Below are positions 46,990-58,917 of a stretch of DNA of 64,000 nucleotides, piece after piece. Location of the stretch: the NCBI GenBank assembly GCA_021234535.1, contig CM037835.1:4588001-4652000 (forward strand), given 5' to 3'. This DNA comes from Stichopus chloronotus (lineage: Eukaryota > Echinodermata > Holothuroidea > Aspidochirotida > Stichopodidae). The notes beneath the pieces are model-generated. The model saw only the letters and a program-made list of their open reading frames with translations, had not been told where the DNA came from and ran no database searches. The translations under genes were made by a program, and so were the position numbers. Each line of letters starts with the position of its first letter. The stretch's first letter is position 1.

Positions 46990-49960
46990 TACGGTAGATT
47001 TTTCATTGAATTTTGTGTCGGTTAGTATAGACTGGCTAGTTGATTCTTATGCCTTTCGGCAAGCGTCAGTCCCTTGTACAGCCGGCCGTAGTAGGGGGAG
47101 GGATGGGTGGCTCTTATCCTGGTTATTACAGTATCTGCAAAGATAGCCTACCTTGTGGAGGTAGATTGTCTGTGATTACACTATTGATCCAAGGCAATGA
47201 AGGAAGAAGAAGGTAAAAAGATAATTAGAACACATCATCGAGGAAAAAAGGATAATTGTTTCTAGCTCAGCTTTCTAATTTTTAAGAAGTTCTTACTGCA
47301 CGACTTTTTGTAATTGGAAAATGATTTTTTTTTCGGATATGCTGGTACACCTCTTTGTCTGTTTTAGAAATGTGAAGTGTAACTAAATTAACGGACGGAG
47401 TTATCTTTTGTCCAATGCATGTAAAATGTATGAAATTGTGGTTTTCCTTTACTGTGCAAGTGTTTAATTTATTCCTAACAATTTGACTACACCAACCATT
47501 GAACAATTTTTGCTTATCATTTTTCAAATATATGAGAAAAATGAGAATATGAACTGCACTGTGATTAAGTATTAGAAAACTGTAAACATTTCTATAGGAA
47601 AGTGGAACTTCATCCAATCCTTTCATGTATACACATACATATATCTGTAAAATCGTTTGGGAAAATACATTGTACACACAATTGCAAGCACCCACATGCT
47701 CTTAGTTACATCATACAATAAACAAAAAGTAATTAGGTGAACCCCCGCATTCACACACAGAACAATGAAAATGGACTACAAAGTACACACTAAGTCTAAA
47801 TTACATCTTTGTCGTTGTTTGACATTGATACCCTGAAACTAAAGTGATCAAGGCAGTGTGTGTTTTTCTTAACCTATGGCTTCCTATGCTTTACTATTAC
47901 CTTCTCTTTATTTCTTTCAGCCCGTGAGTCATTCGTGACTTTCAGGACGTGTGTAGAAGTTTGAAAGAATAAAAGACATTCTAACATTTTCTCAAGGAGT
48001 AAAGTTCAATCATGAATATGAAAATACTTTATTTGTTCTGTTGTTTTATCATTGTGATACCGTGGCACCTTGAGCAAAGCAGTATACTATAACAACAAAA
48101 ACATAAATTCAACCCAAAGTGAGGGAAATCAAGACACACAAATTATATTGTGCATACATAGATACGTTTTCTCATTGGTTCTACATACCTGAGGCTCACG
48201 TTAATGTGTTTCTAACTTAAACCTTCACATGTGTGCTGTCAGCAAACATTATTATCCTATCAGCTGTCAAGACATTCATCTACGGAAGATGGACATGATA
48301 TCTCCGCAATCAAGCTCAAGTGGCTATAGACGAAGCCCTAGACTCAACTAAATGGCGGGAAGCAGTTAAAGTGTCGTCTGCCAACAAACAAAGGATTTCC
48401 CACCACCATGTGTGTGTGTCATAGCCTTGGTAGCCCATGACTCATAGCAACCACACCGTCCAAATTATTTCACCGGAACAAATCTCAAGATGGGTAAAAG
48501 AAGTTTAGGTGAAAATTTCCCATTTTCAGTCTATTGATTTAATTAAGAGTTCCAATAAGCCAATTTTCAGGTAGAGTGACGATCATTTAACGGGATTTTG
48601 TTGTTTGTCGAGCAACGTGTGAGGTTTCAGTCAGTATTATTGCCGCTCGGTAGCTAACGATTTTGGACGAAGATTGCGTATAAGCCCTTTCCATAATAAT
48701 ATATAATAATCAAACATGTGGGCAAAAAATGTATTCAACTAGTCACAGAATGCAGAAAGTGCTTGGGGCGCTTCTTGCGGAAAGAAGCGTTTACAAGCAT
48801 GACCAAAATGAGCATGTTACGTGCGTTGTTTAAAATATTGCAAGTCATAAATATATATGTATGTGTATATACATAAGTAGAAAACATATCAAACATGACA
48901 ATATTAGAAGCACATATACGTTTACAAAAGAGTGTATATTCAGACACCCTTGTGTCCTTCTTCAGCACTAACGATTGAATAAAGAAAAAAATGTTCAAAA
49001 ACAACAGTTCAGAAAGGCTTTGTATACGCTCCATAATCTAATTTCCTTACTGTTAATGCATGGAGTTATTTGCCATGGTTTAAATGTGTCAAATACTGGG
49101 AAGTAGAGGTAAGACAGACTTCTTCAGTAAACGAATATAATTCGTAGGTAGGCTCTCTGTCTCTCTCTAGACTATTTCAAGACTTAAAATGAAGTCGGCC
49201 TCCCAATACGGGATATTGGTCTCTATATTTGATATAATATAGTCTGTAATTAAAAATATACTTCCCATCAAAGCGGGCCTCATAACGAATCGATACTGTG
49301 CCTGTGGGATCATTTTAAAATGGCAAATTGCAAGTCATGAGACTCCACAGTGGACACGATTTCATGTAACGAAAGGCAGGTGAACGAAAAAAAAAATATG
49401 ATTTCATAAAGTTTGTGCAAGGAGATAATTAAAACTGTGGGTAACAGCATATTGACGAAAGAGATATCTCTAAAATAAGAACAAGTATGTCAGTTTTGTG
49501 TTAACAACATACTAAATGGTGAACTCACAGATTTCCTTGAATGTTAAATTTTGAGTCTGCTAGAGTTATCTCCCCGTGGAATTGATTTACATTCAGGTGC
49601 TTTTCAAGAGCATGTTTTTAATGCTAGGCTACCACGTGTTTCCTTAATTGATTCTACGAATATAATCGTTACAAGCAAACCAACTAAATATCACACAACA
49701 GCTCAGTTTCAAAATCTCCATTTGGCATTCCCACACTATGTTGCTATAGGAAACGTTACTCAAAATAAATCCAGAATACCAGTCTGTGGTTGATTAACGG
49801 ATGTTAAGACAGACAGCAACCACGTGCCAGACCACTGCAGACCCGAGTCACAATGCATGTGAACTTATTTACAGCTGGTTGGTTTAAAACTCTTCCCAGT
49901 TCCTCACTCTCAGTGATATAGTGTCAGAGCAAAGACGGATGTTAAACTCAAGTTAAGATT
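46990..49960. other. No convincing gene
   Basis: Contains the strong isolated acceptor at 47920 discussed with the exon at 41041, and an unbroken minus frame of 137 codons (47695-47282) with a low-complexity, A+T-driven composition that I take as chance. Otherwise unremarkable. Confidence 0.4.
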
Positions 49961-49967
49961 CAATTGA

Positions 49968-50000
49968 ATATATCTTAAGGTATATGATCTTAAGATATAT
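49968..50000. other. 12-bp perfect hairpin, 9-nt loop
   Basis: ATATATCTTAAG at 49968-49979 is followed after nine bases by its exact reverse complement CTTAAGATATAT at 49989-50000. A+T-rich, possibly chance. Confidence 0.6.
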
Positions 50001-50245
50001 GGCCATTGCCCACCATGTAGGCAGACCATATTTATTTATAAATAGTTTATTTCGGGAGTATACGTAACACCCAAAAATCTGCAAGTAAGGCCTCCAGCCT
50101 GCACCCTTGATTTTATCCTCATTCCTTTATAATCTGCATTGTCATTCTTTATCCTCGATCTAATTTGAAAACGGGGATAAAATATAATATACATAACTAA
50201 GCCAGACGACAAATTGATGAGTCATGTAGGACTTAAAAGGAGATT

Positions 50246-50260
50246 GGGGGGGGGGGGGGG
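50246..50260 (+). repeat. G15 homopolymer
   Basis: First of a cluster of long G or C runs in 50.2-54.0 kb: G10 at 50546, G14 at 50714, C11 at 51597, G17 at 53951. Confidence 0.9.
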
Positions 50261-50519
50261 AGGTAGTTGTTGTGAGAAGTATTTTAGTCACTTGCACTGT
50301 ATATTTTTTCCTCCAGATGATAAAGTGAGAAAACTCTTTTGATTGCATTAATTCAGAAAGTCTGCAGATCAATCCGTTTCAACAGATAACAGACTTTCCC
50401 ATTTCCCATTTTGATAGTGAAATTGAAACTGTGATTTCCATCAACTGAAGAAACTGCTAGCCATTTTTTTACTGTTTCAATAGTTTCTGTTTTTTGGAGG
50501 ATGACAAGTTCATGGTATA

Positions 50520-51353
50520 CACTGGCGGATCCAAGCTAGTGGGGAGGGGGGGGGGAATGGGTGTCAGACACCCTCAAATGTGAGTAAATACATTGCTTCA
50601 GAAAAATCGCTGAATGATTAAGGAATAAACTGCATTGAAAGATTGAGGAGCCTAGGAGACGATTTCCTGTGATATAAGGGGTATTTTTTTTTATCCATAC
50701 AGGCCTACGAGGCGGGGGGGGGGGGGGTATGAGGAACTGCAGCCCTCCCAGAGCAGGGAGAATGCCTTTTCCATGGCACTGACAATTTACTGTATTTTCA
50801 GCACAAGGGACAGTGCAGTGGGCATGTGTGGCGGGCAGCGGCGTTTGACAACAGGGCAAAATGCTTGTTACGCATACCGTATACTGTTCGATGTTTGGAA
50901 TAGAAAATAGCAAAAACTTTCTTTATATTTCGCTGGGAGTGGGTCGGACTCATGGATATCCGTCCAGCTGTTCTTAGTGTTATCTTAGTAAAATAGGAAA
51001 TCAGGGCAATTATCAAGATTTTCAGAGCAAACACCCTCCACCCCCAACCCCGTGAAATGTACTTCCCGTGCACCTGTATGTTTTTTTTTTTTTCAAATCT
51101 TTTCTGGTACGCCACGCTCCAACCGATGGTTGCCCTCCTCTTAGTCTCATCACAATTCTAGCTAGCATGTAAGTGACGATGGAATTCACTCGAAATTCCA
51201 CCCAGGACCGACCTCGCCACTATCTGCATGGAGGCATTGAGCTCTAAAAAAACATCCAAAGTGGAAGGGGAACTACCCCTGAGATCCCTCCCCAATATCA
51301 CTGTATACTACCGGTTTGACCGGGCCAAAACAAAGATCCTGGATGGGTCAGTG
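50520..51353. mobile_element. hAT-like non-autonomous element (834 bp)
   Basis: The left end CACTGGCGGATCCAAG and inverted right end CACTGACCCATCCAGG agree at 12 of 16 positions. The 8-bp flanks ATGGTATA (50512-50519) and ATAGTCCA (51354-51361) agree at five. G tracts sit just inside the left end and near 50714. Around 51085-51140 the minus strand carries the R1 core (GGTTGGAGCGTGGCG, TACCAGAAAA) shared with 20.9 and 57 kb, linking that repeat to this element type. No transposase is recognisable. Confidence 0.6.
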
Positions 51354-51359
51354 ATAGTC

Positions 51360-53730
51360 CAAACAGACGAAGACTGCACAGATAAAGTATGTTAAGTTAC
51401 CTATATCAAAACTGTCTGTCTTGTTTCAAAGACATCCGTATCAATAACGTCAAGGAATGGACAAAGACTACAAAATGTGACTGTCTGCTGCTGAACTCAT
51501 CTTTTTAAATAAACAGCCTGTCCGAGGATGTCCGGGAAATACTGTATACAGGCCGGTATCCATGCAGGGGAAGGAGCTCAGGGGTTCGGACGACTGCCCC
51601 CCCCCCCATCCACCCACACACAAGATCTGGAGTTCCGCTCAACCTATGATAGTAAGCCTACGTTATCAGTACATATAATGAGTTTTAATATGTTGGTCAT
51701 AATTGTCGGGTAAAATGTCCCACTTGTGGTAAAATCGAGCCCTTACCCCACTGAAAAAAGCTGCATATACGAACCTGGTATACCTCTTAAACCTGCATAA
51801 TCATATCTGCTAAATGTAAATGTAATTTTGAAAGGGGCCTAGGGCAAACTAGAGTTTCTTTGAAGTACGAGTATTTTGTTCTTTTTTCAAGCACACTTGT
51901 ACATTATAGCCTCTGTCTATCTTCTTCTGTTTTTTTTTTTTTTTTCTCTTCTTGTCAAATCCATTTTTTCAATAGTTTTCTACCTTGAGTGATGTGTAGT
52001 TGTAAGACTCGGTGAAGAAACACATCGCTTTGTGAAACGAGCTACGCACGAAAATTTTGACTATTTTTCTGTATTTTGTTTTCTCTTATTTACCTTTTCT
52101 TTCAAATCATTTCAAGTAAACACTCTCTGCTTTAACGATTTCTGGCTATGATCTCATCAACGATATCACGTATATGGCACCTTGCTTTTGTGTGATGATG
52201 ACAGACTGTGCATCATCGGGGACGGACAGAGACGTCAAATTGCATATCCACTAAATCTTTTAGAAGTGACTCTAAATCCGCCTGTTGCATCTTGATGCTA
52301 CTTAAAGAGATGACTCCTTACGTATCTGACCATATTACGTCTACTCCAATGACTCAACTCTAAAACTGCACAGACTCTATACGTTGAAACAAAATACATT
52401 CAAAGTTGGCAATGCTAAATCTGCCAAGTAAAAGAATGGAGAAATGCATTAGCATTTTTAGGGCAATGAGTAAAAGAATAAACGAGAGGAAATTAAAAAT
52501 ACCATGGCAACCACGAGAGAGACTTACATTAAGAAAGGCGACGTAAAGATAGGTTGAGAGATCACCAATTGTGTACACATACAATGCACGACGCGTAATG
52601 TTGAGATTTGATGAGCCTTGTCAGAAATAACCACGAACTGAACAGGGAATGATTGAATCGAAAGTTTCACTCTGCATCAGGCATAGATGGCGTCTCTGTT
52701 GTAGGACAAAGGTTAACACGGGAGAATATTCATATACGCAACAACAATATAATTACTGTAATAAACAACAGCCTGTTTGAAACATACCCAATTTAAACAC
52801 TCTAGAGTAAGTCGGATTTCGACATTGGACACGTCATGACATTCAGGTGATGCCAACATAGTTGCGAATGTACCCTATACAGAAAGTAAGAGAATGATAA
52901 AACCAAATGAAAGAGCAAATCAACACAAAAGTGTTCTTTAAATCCATTGTCGTCAACGTTGGCAACGTTTTCGAAGGTCCAAATACATCAAAATATATCA
53001 AAATGCAGAAAGCGTAGGCCTATAGTAAGATCCATGGTGATAATTGTGTGTTTGAATGATAAAATCACTACATTTAACACAGAAAATGAAACATTCATAT
53101 GGTAGGGTATAGCCTGAGTGCATTTCTTTCAATAGAAAAATAAAAGACGCGAAATGTTAGTGTCAATTGGAAGAGAAAAAAAAAAACAGAATAATGGTAC
53201 ATTGATATGTTACATTCGTTATTCGTGAATTAGTATACAGGAAATCAATTAAATGCTCACAACATTTGCCATCCTCATGTTTTGTCTAAAGGAGTCGCTT
53301 TTTCGTTGCCAAACCAAATTCAAATGACTCTCGAATCGTATATTTATACCATTGTGACTTCCCTGTGCACAGTCTTCGTACATATGTATATGTTTTTGTA
53401 TTGAATCTGACGTATGTCCCCGTAAGATACTTCATATTATTACATTCACGTTAAATGCTTTGGTCATCGTCCAGTGCTTCACAGTTGAACAGCAAACCCT
53501 TAATAGCTGTCCTTCTTTCCATCTTCAGTGTTGCAATATATGTGGTCATTTGCAAGATTGAGGCTATTCTCTCTCATTTTTTATCAAATATTGTAACACA
53601 TTAAAAATCGGTTTTAACACACTTATTTCAAAATTACGGAAAAGACCGATTGCTTTTGGCACGAAACACAAATAAACGTTGGAAAAGCAATGTGATAAAT
53701 GTTGTTCGACTAGTTAGGCCTATTCCATAC
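51360..53730. other. No convincing gene
   Basis: CpG-normal A+T-rich sequence with C11 (51597-51607) and a T-rich tract (about 51930-51947). A good acceptor ending in ATCTTCAG near 53527 leads only into short frames. An imperfect X-box lies near 52499-52512. Confidence 0.4.
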
Positions 53731-53739
53731 AATGTAGGC

Positions 53740-54046
53740 CAAAGGTGGCTAACCTACTGCACGCTAACCTACTGCAGCCCTCGGGGAAGCATTATGCCGC
53801 TCCCAAATGAGCAAAAACAAAGAGAATAAGCAAAAGAAACGCACGAACAGTGAAAAAGTAATAAAGATATCAAGCTTTTGATTACTGATATGTTGACAAA
53901 CATTTGTATCTATCTCTACTACTAGCTAGAGGACTAGTATATAGATGTATGGGGGGGGGGGGGGGGGACTTGAAATCTGTTCCGCCAGTCCCGAATTTCA
54001 AAGGTGGCAACGTGGTTTATTGATTCAATAAGGTTTGTCACCCCTG
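53740..54046. mobile_element. hAT-like element (307 bp), CAGGGGTG-type ends
   Basis: The left end CAAAGGTGGCTAACCT and inverted right end CAGGGGTGACAAACCT match at 12 of 16 positions. CAGGGGTGgCcAACCT-like termini followed by a GCAGCCCTCGGGG-type stretch are a hallmark of many hAT repeats. The left end also shows a 17-bp direct duplication (GCTAACCTACTGCA twice, 53748-53776). A G17 run is internal (53951-53967). Target duplication not conserved. Confidence 0.55.
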
Positions 54047-54293
54047 ATACAGTTAATCTCCAATAAATTAAACGTTGTGACAATTTGCTTCATTCAGATA
54101 TTAAACACTTGTCATGATTTGCTATGATTTGTTCCTCAAACTAATCCTTACTGCTGTAGACTACCAAGACTGAGTTTCGGGTTAATTTCTTTGAAACAAA
54201 ATGAAAACAGTAAATAAAAAGGACTAAAGCAATAATGCTTATGCAGTTCACATTGAAAGTAATTCTGTCCATAGTTTGATTTATGTTTCTCAG

Positions 54294-54451
54294 CCGACGT
54301 CAGGGAAAATTTGAATGGGTTTTGGAAGTTGCATATCTACCCCGTTCATATTACCATTGGACAATGTTAGTGATGTATCATGATGGACTTGTGTGGCATT
54401 TAGTTCACAATGAAACAGGCAACTGGTCAGCAAAGACAACGATTCAAGCAA
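54294..54451 (+). CDS. Candidate exon resembling an LRAT/PLAAT (HRASLS) domain
   Basis: The acceptor GATTTATGTTTCTCAG ends at 54293. 52 codons are open in phase 2-in and would leave in phase 1 at AA|GTACCT. The peptide includes FEWVLEVAYLPRSYYHW, TMLVMYHDGLVWHLVH and NETGNWSAKTTIQ. This resembles the start of LRAT/NlpC-P60-like acyltransferase domains, where a Y-x-HW segment precedes a (G)DG-x-V-x-HL segment and the two His are catalytic. Here the two His are 14 residues apart; in the vertebrate PLAAT proteins I know they are 12 apart, so a two-residue insertion is needed. The catalytic Cys block would lie in another exon, not found. LRAT-domain proteins act on membrane lipids. Tentative. Confidence 0.33.
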
Positions 54452-55013
54452 GTACCTGCCATCAAAGTTTAATGTAACGCTTGCTACACGGATATCTGAT
54501 CCCTTTTCACAGAAAAAAAAAATTAAATCGAGCTAAGACCGAGACGAGGTTGAAAGATTCATCGCGCCAGCACTTTCGAAGTTCCGTACAGAAAGGTAAC
54601 CCTTTTCCCTTAATGAATCAATCCAAGACTGGCGCTTATCTACCAAACATATGATTGGTCCAAGCTTTCCAATTGCCTTTCCTTAGATGATACCACTCTA
54701 CTCACAGGGAAAAAGTTAAAACTTGCGAACGAACAGTCATAAATCTCCACATCTACCATCTGCAGTGTACATGTATCACTTTTAACGCAGTAAATTAACG
54801 ATACACAGATGATACCGTTAACCAGCGCTTGCCGCATGCCTGCAACCGGTATTTGTGATGTGCGGTTTGTGTACAGAGGGACGTGTTGAGGAATTGTAAA
54901 CGTTAGTTCAACGAACATTGTGGATAATCCTACCGAGCATGGAATACATTCACTGAAATGACTATAAGGATTCTTGTTTTTACAATTGGATTATTCTCCT
55001 TTAAATTTTCAAC

Positions 55014-55095
55014 ATGGAAAGAGAGAAATATTTACAGATGAACGTTATTATATTCGCTTGTGTAACGATGCTTGCACTTTCAACGTTAACACAAT
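55014..55095 (+). CDS. Candidate first coding exon of a secreted or membrane protein
   Basis: ATG at 55014 (context TCAACATGG) opens MEREKYLQMNV then IIFACVTMLALSTLTQ and one base, ending in phase 1 at a consensus donor (ACAAT|GTAAGTAG). A short charged N-terminus, a hydrophobic core of about 15 residues and small residues before the end make a typical signal peptide. Phase-1 introns just after signal peptides are usual in extracellular proteins. The second ATG (MNVII...) could also initiate. CpG becomes scarce immediately downstream, as expected when a methylated gene body starts here. A possible next exon follows the strong acceptor TGTTTTCTTTCAG at 55613, in frame for about 30 codons (FYAYTAALCTLWNP...), but I cannot confirm it. 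Confidence 0.48.
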
Positions 55096-56920
55096 GTAAG
55101 TAGCAATAACTTAGTGTTGTACTACTAGTAACGTTCGTAAGTCCCTCATCCCCTGCCGAGCAATGTCACAAGTTAGAAAAAGGCCTAGCCTCCCACACAG
55201 GCTAGTAAAGAAGGCTTAAAGAAGAGTTGGCCATCAGTAACCTAGCTCTTAGTCTAACTATGGGCCCATATCATTTGTATTTTTCAGACTTTCGATTTTT
55301 ACTAAGTCAGAGGCCTTCACTTCAGTCACCGAAACCTTTCAGACATATCACACAGTTATAACTTACAAAGCCTGGCCCAATCATTCATAGAACTTGAAAA
55401 AAATCAAGTTGGCTCAATTAACTTGCTAGGCCCTAGGTCGAAAGGTCAAGCATCGTGTTAGTTGCACTGAGCACTACTAGCCTGTAGGCCCCTACCTATG
55501 TTGCATTTTTACTTTTACAAGTTACGTTTAACAGTTTACATTAGGTAAGTCTCATCATGTTATTGTCAATGTAGCTTAACAAGCCAAAGGTGGGAGGTAT
55601 TGTTTTCTTTCAGTCTATGCATATACTGCGGCCCTATGTACGTTATGGAATCCAGACCAAATTCATAGCACTTGGTGGTGTCATGTTGCAGAAAGCCAAA
55701 GGACCTTGTGAATTTTGCATAGTAACACAGCCTAAACTGAACCATTTAGCCAGATTCTACCTATACCATGTATAACAAGGCCACAGGCCAATATGCCTGA
55801 TTCCCAGCCATATTTTCATGATTTAATTATAGACCTAGCCTAGCTAGTCTTGTAATAAACTGATATGCCATCTGTGAAATTCTAGCAGATGCCTGTACGA
55901 AAGTTATTAGTTTGGCAGGGACACATTCTTCTTCTTGGAACTGGACCTTTTTTTGATCCTTGTAAATTTCATTGTCATGATTTATTCTCTGTTTACACAG
56001 CACAATGTTCTGTTAGTTGGTACTGCACTAGAATCAGACCTTATACTTTACTCAGTGCAGCCTTAGTGAATTGTACTATGTGCTGCCTTAGTGAATAGCA
56101 ACTGTGATTCACACTTAATTGTACTTTCCCTGGATTTACACTGAGATTAGTAATGAAGTTACAACTGATGGATGTAGGTCATTTGGTTTTAGTAAACTGT
56201 GACAGTTAAACTAACAGTAGATTACTGTAGACTGTGGGTATGTGGTAATGTTCATTACAAGTTAGAGCATTTCACAACCTGGTTAATTACAGGTCAAAGA
56301 TAAAATCGCACAATTAATTGAGCTAACTCCACATGTAACTCTGGGCAAAGGAAAAAAGGAAAAATTGTTACAATCCTCACCAGCACACTTTTTCCCAGCC
56401 ACATGATCTTTTTTTATATCAAAGTAAGTTTTTAACCTGAAGCCCAAAACAATTTCGTTGCGAACCCAGAAATGATCTCTTCAAGTCTTTAGCAATCAAT
56501 GTCTTTGCAACATAGCAAGTGCTCATTGCCACAGTGCTAAAGCACATCAAAACAGTTTGCTGCGCTGCCAGTGGACCTTTTCGGGTGCCCATGAACATTT
56601 TCTGTTTTCTGTAGTAGTTTGCCTTTTGCTTGGCTTATCTGTATGCCTCTGGTGTACAATATAAAAAATCAGGTTTAGGACTCTTGTCCATATGTGCAAC
56701 GAACAGCTGCATTTAATACATTGTCCAGTAACACTTAAAGGATGATTACTGTACTACTCACGACTTCAATTTGTCAATGTGTGAAATTTACTCAAAACTG
56801 TGACCGCAGGGAATAATTGAGAAGTGTGCGAGAAGTGCACTTCACTGCAATCATAGTGGTTGACATTTGCCAGACACTGTGTATTTTGTGAAATTGTTCT
56901 GCATTGCATGTTATGCAATT

Positions 56921-57034
56921 TATTTCTGACAGTTGGCATCTAGTTTCCTTGTGTTGGCAGTAATGCTTGAAAACAATTCATTTCTCTGACAGTTAGCATC
57001 TAGTTTTCTTGTGTTGGCAGTAATAGTTGAAGAC
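56921..57034 (+). repeat. 60-bp tandem duplication, two copies
   Basis: TTTCT-GACAGTTGGCATCTAGTTT then CCTTGTGTTGGCAGTAAT at 56922 recurs exactly 60 bp later with five or six substitutions. Recent relative to the neighbouring repeats. Confidence 0.85.
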
Positions 57035-57169
57035 CTCCCAAGTAGTGACACTGCCATTGGGGTTGGGGGCAGTGGGGGCATTGCTATGCATCCCTCGTCA
57101 TATTTTGACCCCCAAAATCAATTCATTTGAAAGCAGACTGAAGCTATATTTACTTGTATGGGGAGGAAT

Positions 57170-57870
57170 GAGGCAAGAAATAAACAGCAACATGGGTGTG
57201 AAAATGCCATATCTGGTGATGTATCTTCTAGGAGGTGTTTTCAGCCCAGAATTTTTCTGTGTGCTCTGCACCAGCCAATGGTGGTGGTCCACATAGCAGA
57301 TGCTGTAGTGCTGTACACTAGACTGTTTTGCTAACCGATAATCTCCAATTTTCTTAATTAATGATTTGCTTGTCAAATGAGGAAGTATTCTGGATGAAAG
57401 AAATCCAGGTTATTACCATTTTTTTTATAGACATTTTTCATACAAGTTGGATGCGTAGGGCTACAGCTTAACACACCCAGGAAATGCCTTTTCCAACCAC
57501 CTGGTTAACTTGTAGAGCCAAAAATCTTCTTGTGCGGTCTCTGCCAACCAAAGTGGCACTCTGGTTGGATAGAATTCAAGCACCCTTAAGATTTTTTTGC
57601 CTCTGCTGATCTAAATGCTCTGAAGGTGGATGCCCAGATGCCGAACGAGACAACACAATTAAGTTTAGAAATATTCTAGATGATAGCAATTCAAGTTACA
57701 CTTTTCATAGATTGATATTTTTCTCATTAATTGAGAAGTTCCAGACATGAGATCCCTTTTTTCAAGGATGGATAAATGCAGCTTAGGACACCCAAGAAGT
57801 GCCGTTTCCAACCATCTGGCAGATTTGTAAAGCCAAAAATTTCTTGTACGCTCCGTGATGGTGACTCTCT
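57170..57870 (-). repeat. Three diverged direct copies of repeat R1, about 300 bp apart
   Basis: On the minus strand, cores near 57,200-57,295, 57,475-57,560 and 57,780-57,860 share TTTGGTTGGCAGAG, (G/C)GCACAAGAA(A/G)ATTTTTGG, ACCAGGTGGTTGGAAA(A/C)GGCA and CTGGGTGTGTTAAGCTG-type words in order. The same core occurs on the plus strand at 20.4-20.98 kb. Short open frames on the plus strand (for example 57776-57994) differ in frame and contain stops between copies, so I do not read it as coding. Probably a dispersed, transposon-derived repeat that has become locally tandem. Confidence 0.5.
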
Positions 57871-58876
57871 GCTTACTTCTGTTGCAAATGCTCTCAGGCT
57901 AGACCCCCAGCTTACAATCATGGACCTGCATCTTGCTTGTCCTTGGACAGGTTCTTGCAGTAGACATGTAGCGATGTGTCCCCCAAGTGACTAGACCTGG
58001 TGGCACCCCCCTGCTCCCAAGTAATCATTACACATAATATGAACCATATTATTGACAACATATTTGCTGCACATGGAAACATTTTGCTGAACTACTTAGT
58101 TGTGCCTTTAGTTCCACAAAAAACCTACAGTATCTAGATAAAATTTTCATCATCGTGAACCCTACTGTAAAGTGCACTTTCGTCTGATTAAAGCAGGATG
58201 TGCTGTTATTCGTGCATTTTCCCAAAGTACACCAAAGGACTGGCTATACTTCTGATAGTTACAGAAAGTTATAACAACTCCTGCACAGAGGTTTATTTGT
58301 CCAAGTATAGCTTTTCTAACTTAGGAAATTTGCGTTTGCATTTAGGAGTTTCATTGTAGCAGTGTTTACATGGAAATGCCGCGCATTTACCACAGGGTCC
58401 AGTTCCGCTAACTTTTTAGCTGAAAAAAACCAAACTAAATTGCTCTTGTTTTTACTGCAATTAACACTCTAATTAATGAAATTTTTAATGAAAGAAACCT
58501 GGCATAGCATGTTATTATCCACTTTGGTATCAAATGACAGAAAATGATGACAGATCAACCATAAAGGTTATTTTTATTCTTTCAAACAGCACATTCTACT
58601 TTAACAAAGTTAGTTTGCAGAATTTATTGAGCTCTCATCCAAACTTGTGCAAAAAATGTTTCTCTGTAACTTGAACATTCTTTACTGCTTAAGTATGTCT
58701 GTAGAATGATTTTAAGCCCCATAAACAGATGTAATAGAGGAATCATAACTGTGGTGGAATTGGCATGTTGTAAGTCTTGTATTATTATTGTTAATGAATA
58801 GCTGAAACTATTTGAGCAATGTTGAAATTTAGGCATTTTCATCTTTTCTCTCCATAGGACCAAAGAGATAACTTAC

Positions 58877-58917
58877 CTGCAAACTGCAGTTGTTCTTTTT
58901 CAAAAGATTGAATTTTC
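58877..58917 (-). CDS. Candidate minus-strand exon (41 nt)
   Basis: A consensus donor (TTTGCAG|GTAAGT) ends a 41-nt segment open in phase 2-in, phase 1-out: KIQSFEKEQLQFA. The acceptor (CATAACCATCATAG) has a poor pyrimidine tract. The incoming phase matches the outgoing phase of the candidate at 62334-62449, the junction codon being AGG (Arg). Confidence 0.25.

Noticed and set aside
47282..47695. 137-codon minus-strand ORF
   Set aside because: Composition follows the A+T-rich DNA; no domain, no splice sites, chance length.
50536..50913. 125-codon minus-strand ORF with proline runs
   Set aside because: The proline runs are translations of G homopolymers inside a hAT-like element.
57776..57994. 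72-codon ORF that looks protein-like
   Set aside because: It lies in one of three diverged repeat copies, and the other two copies have stops or are in other frames.
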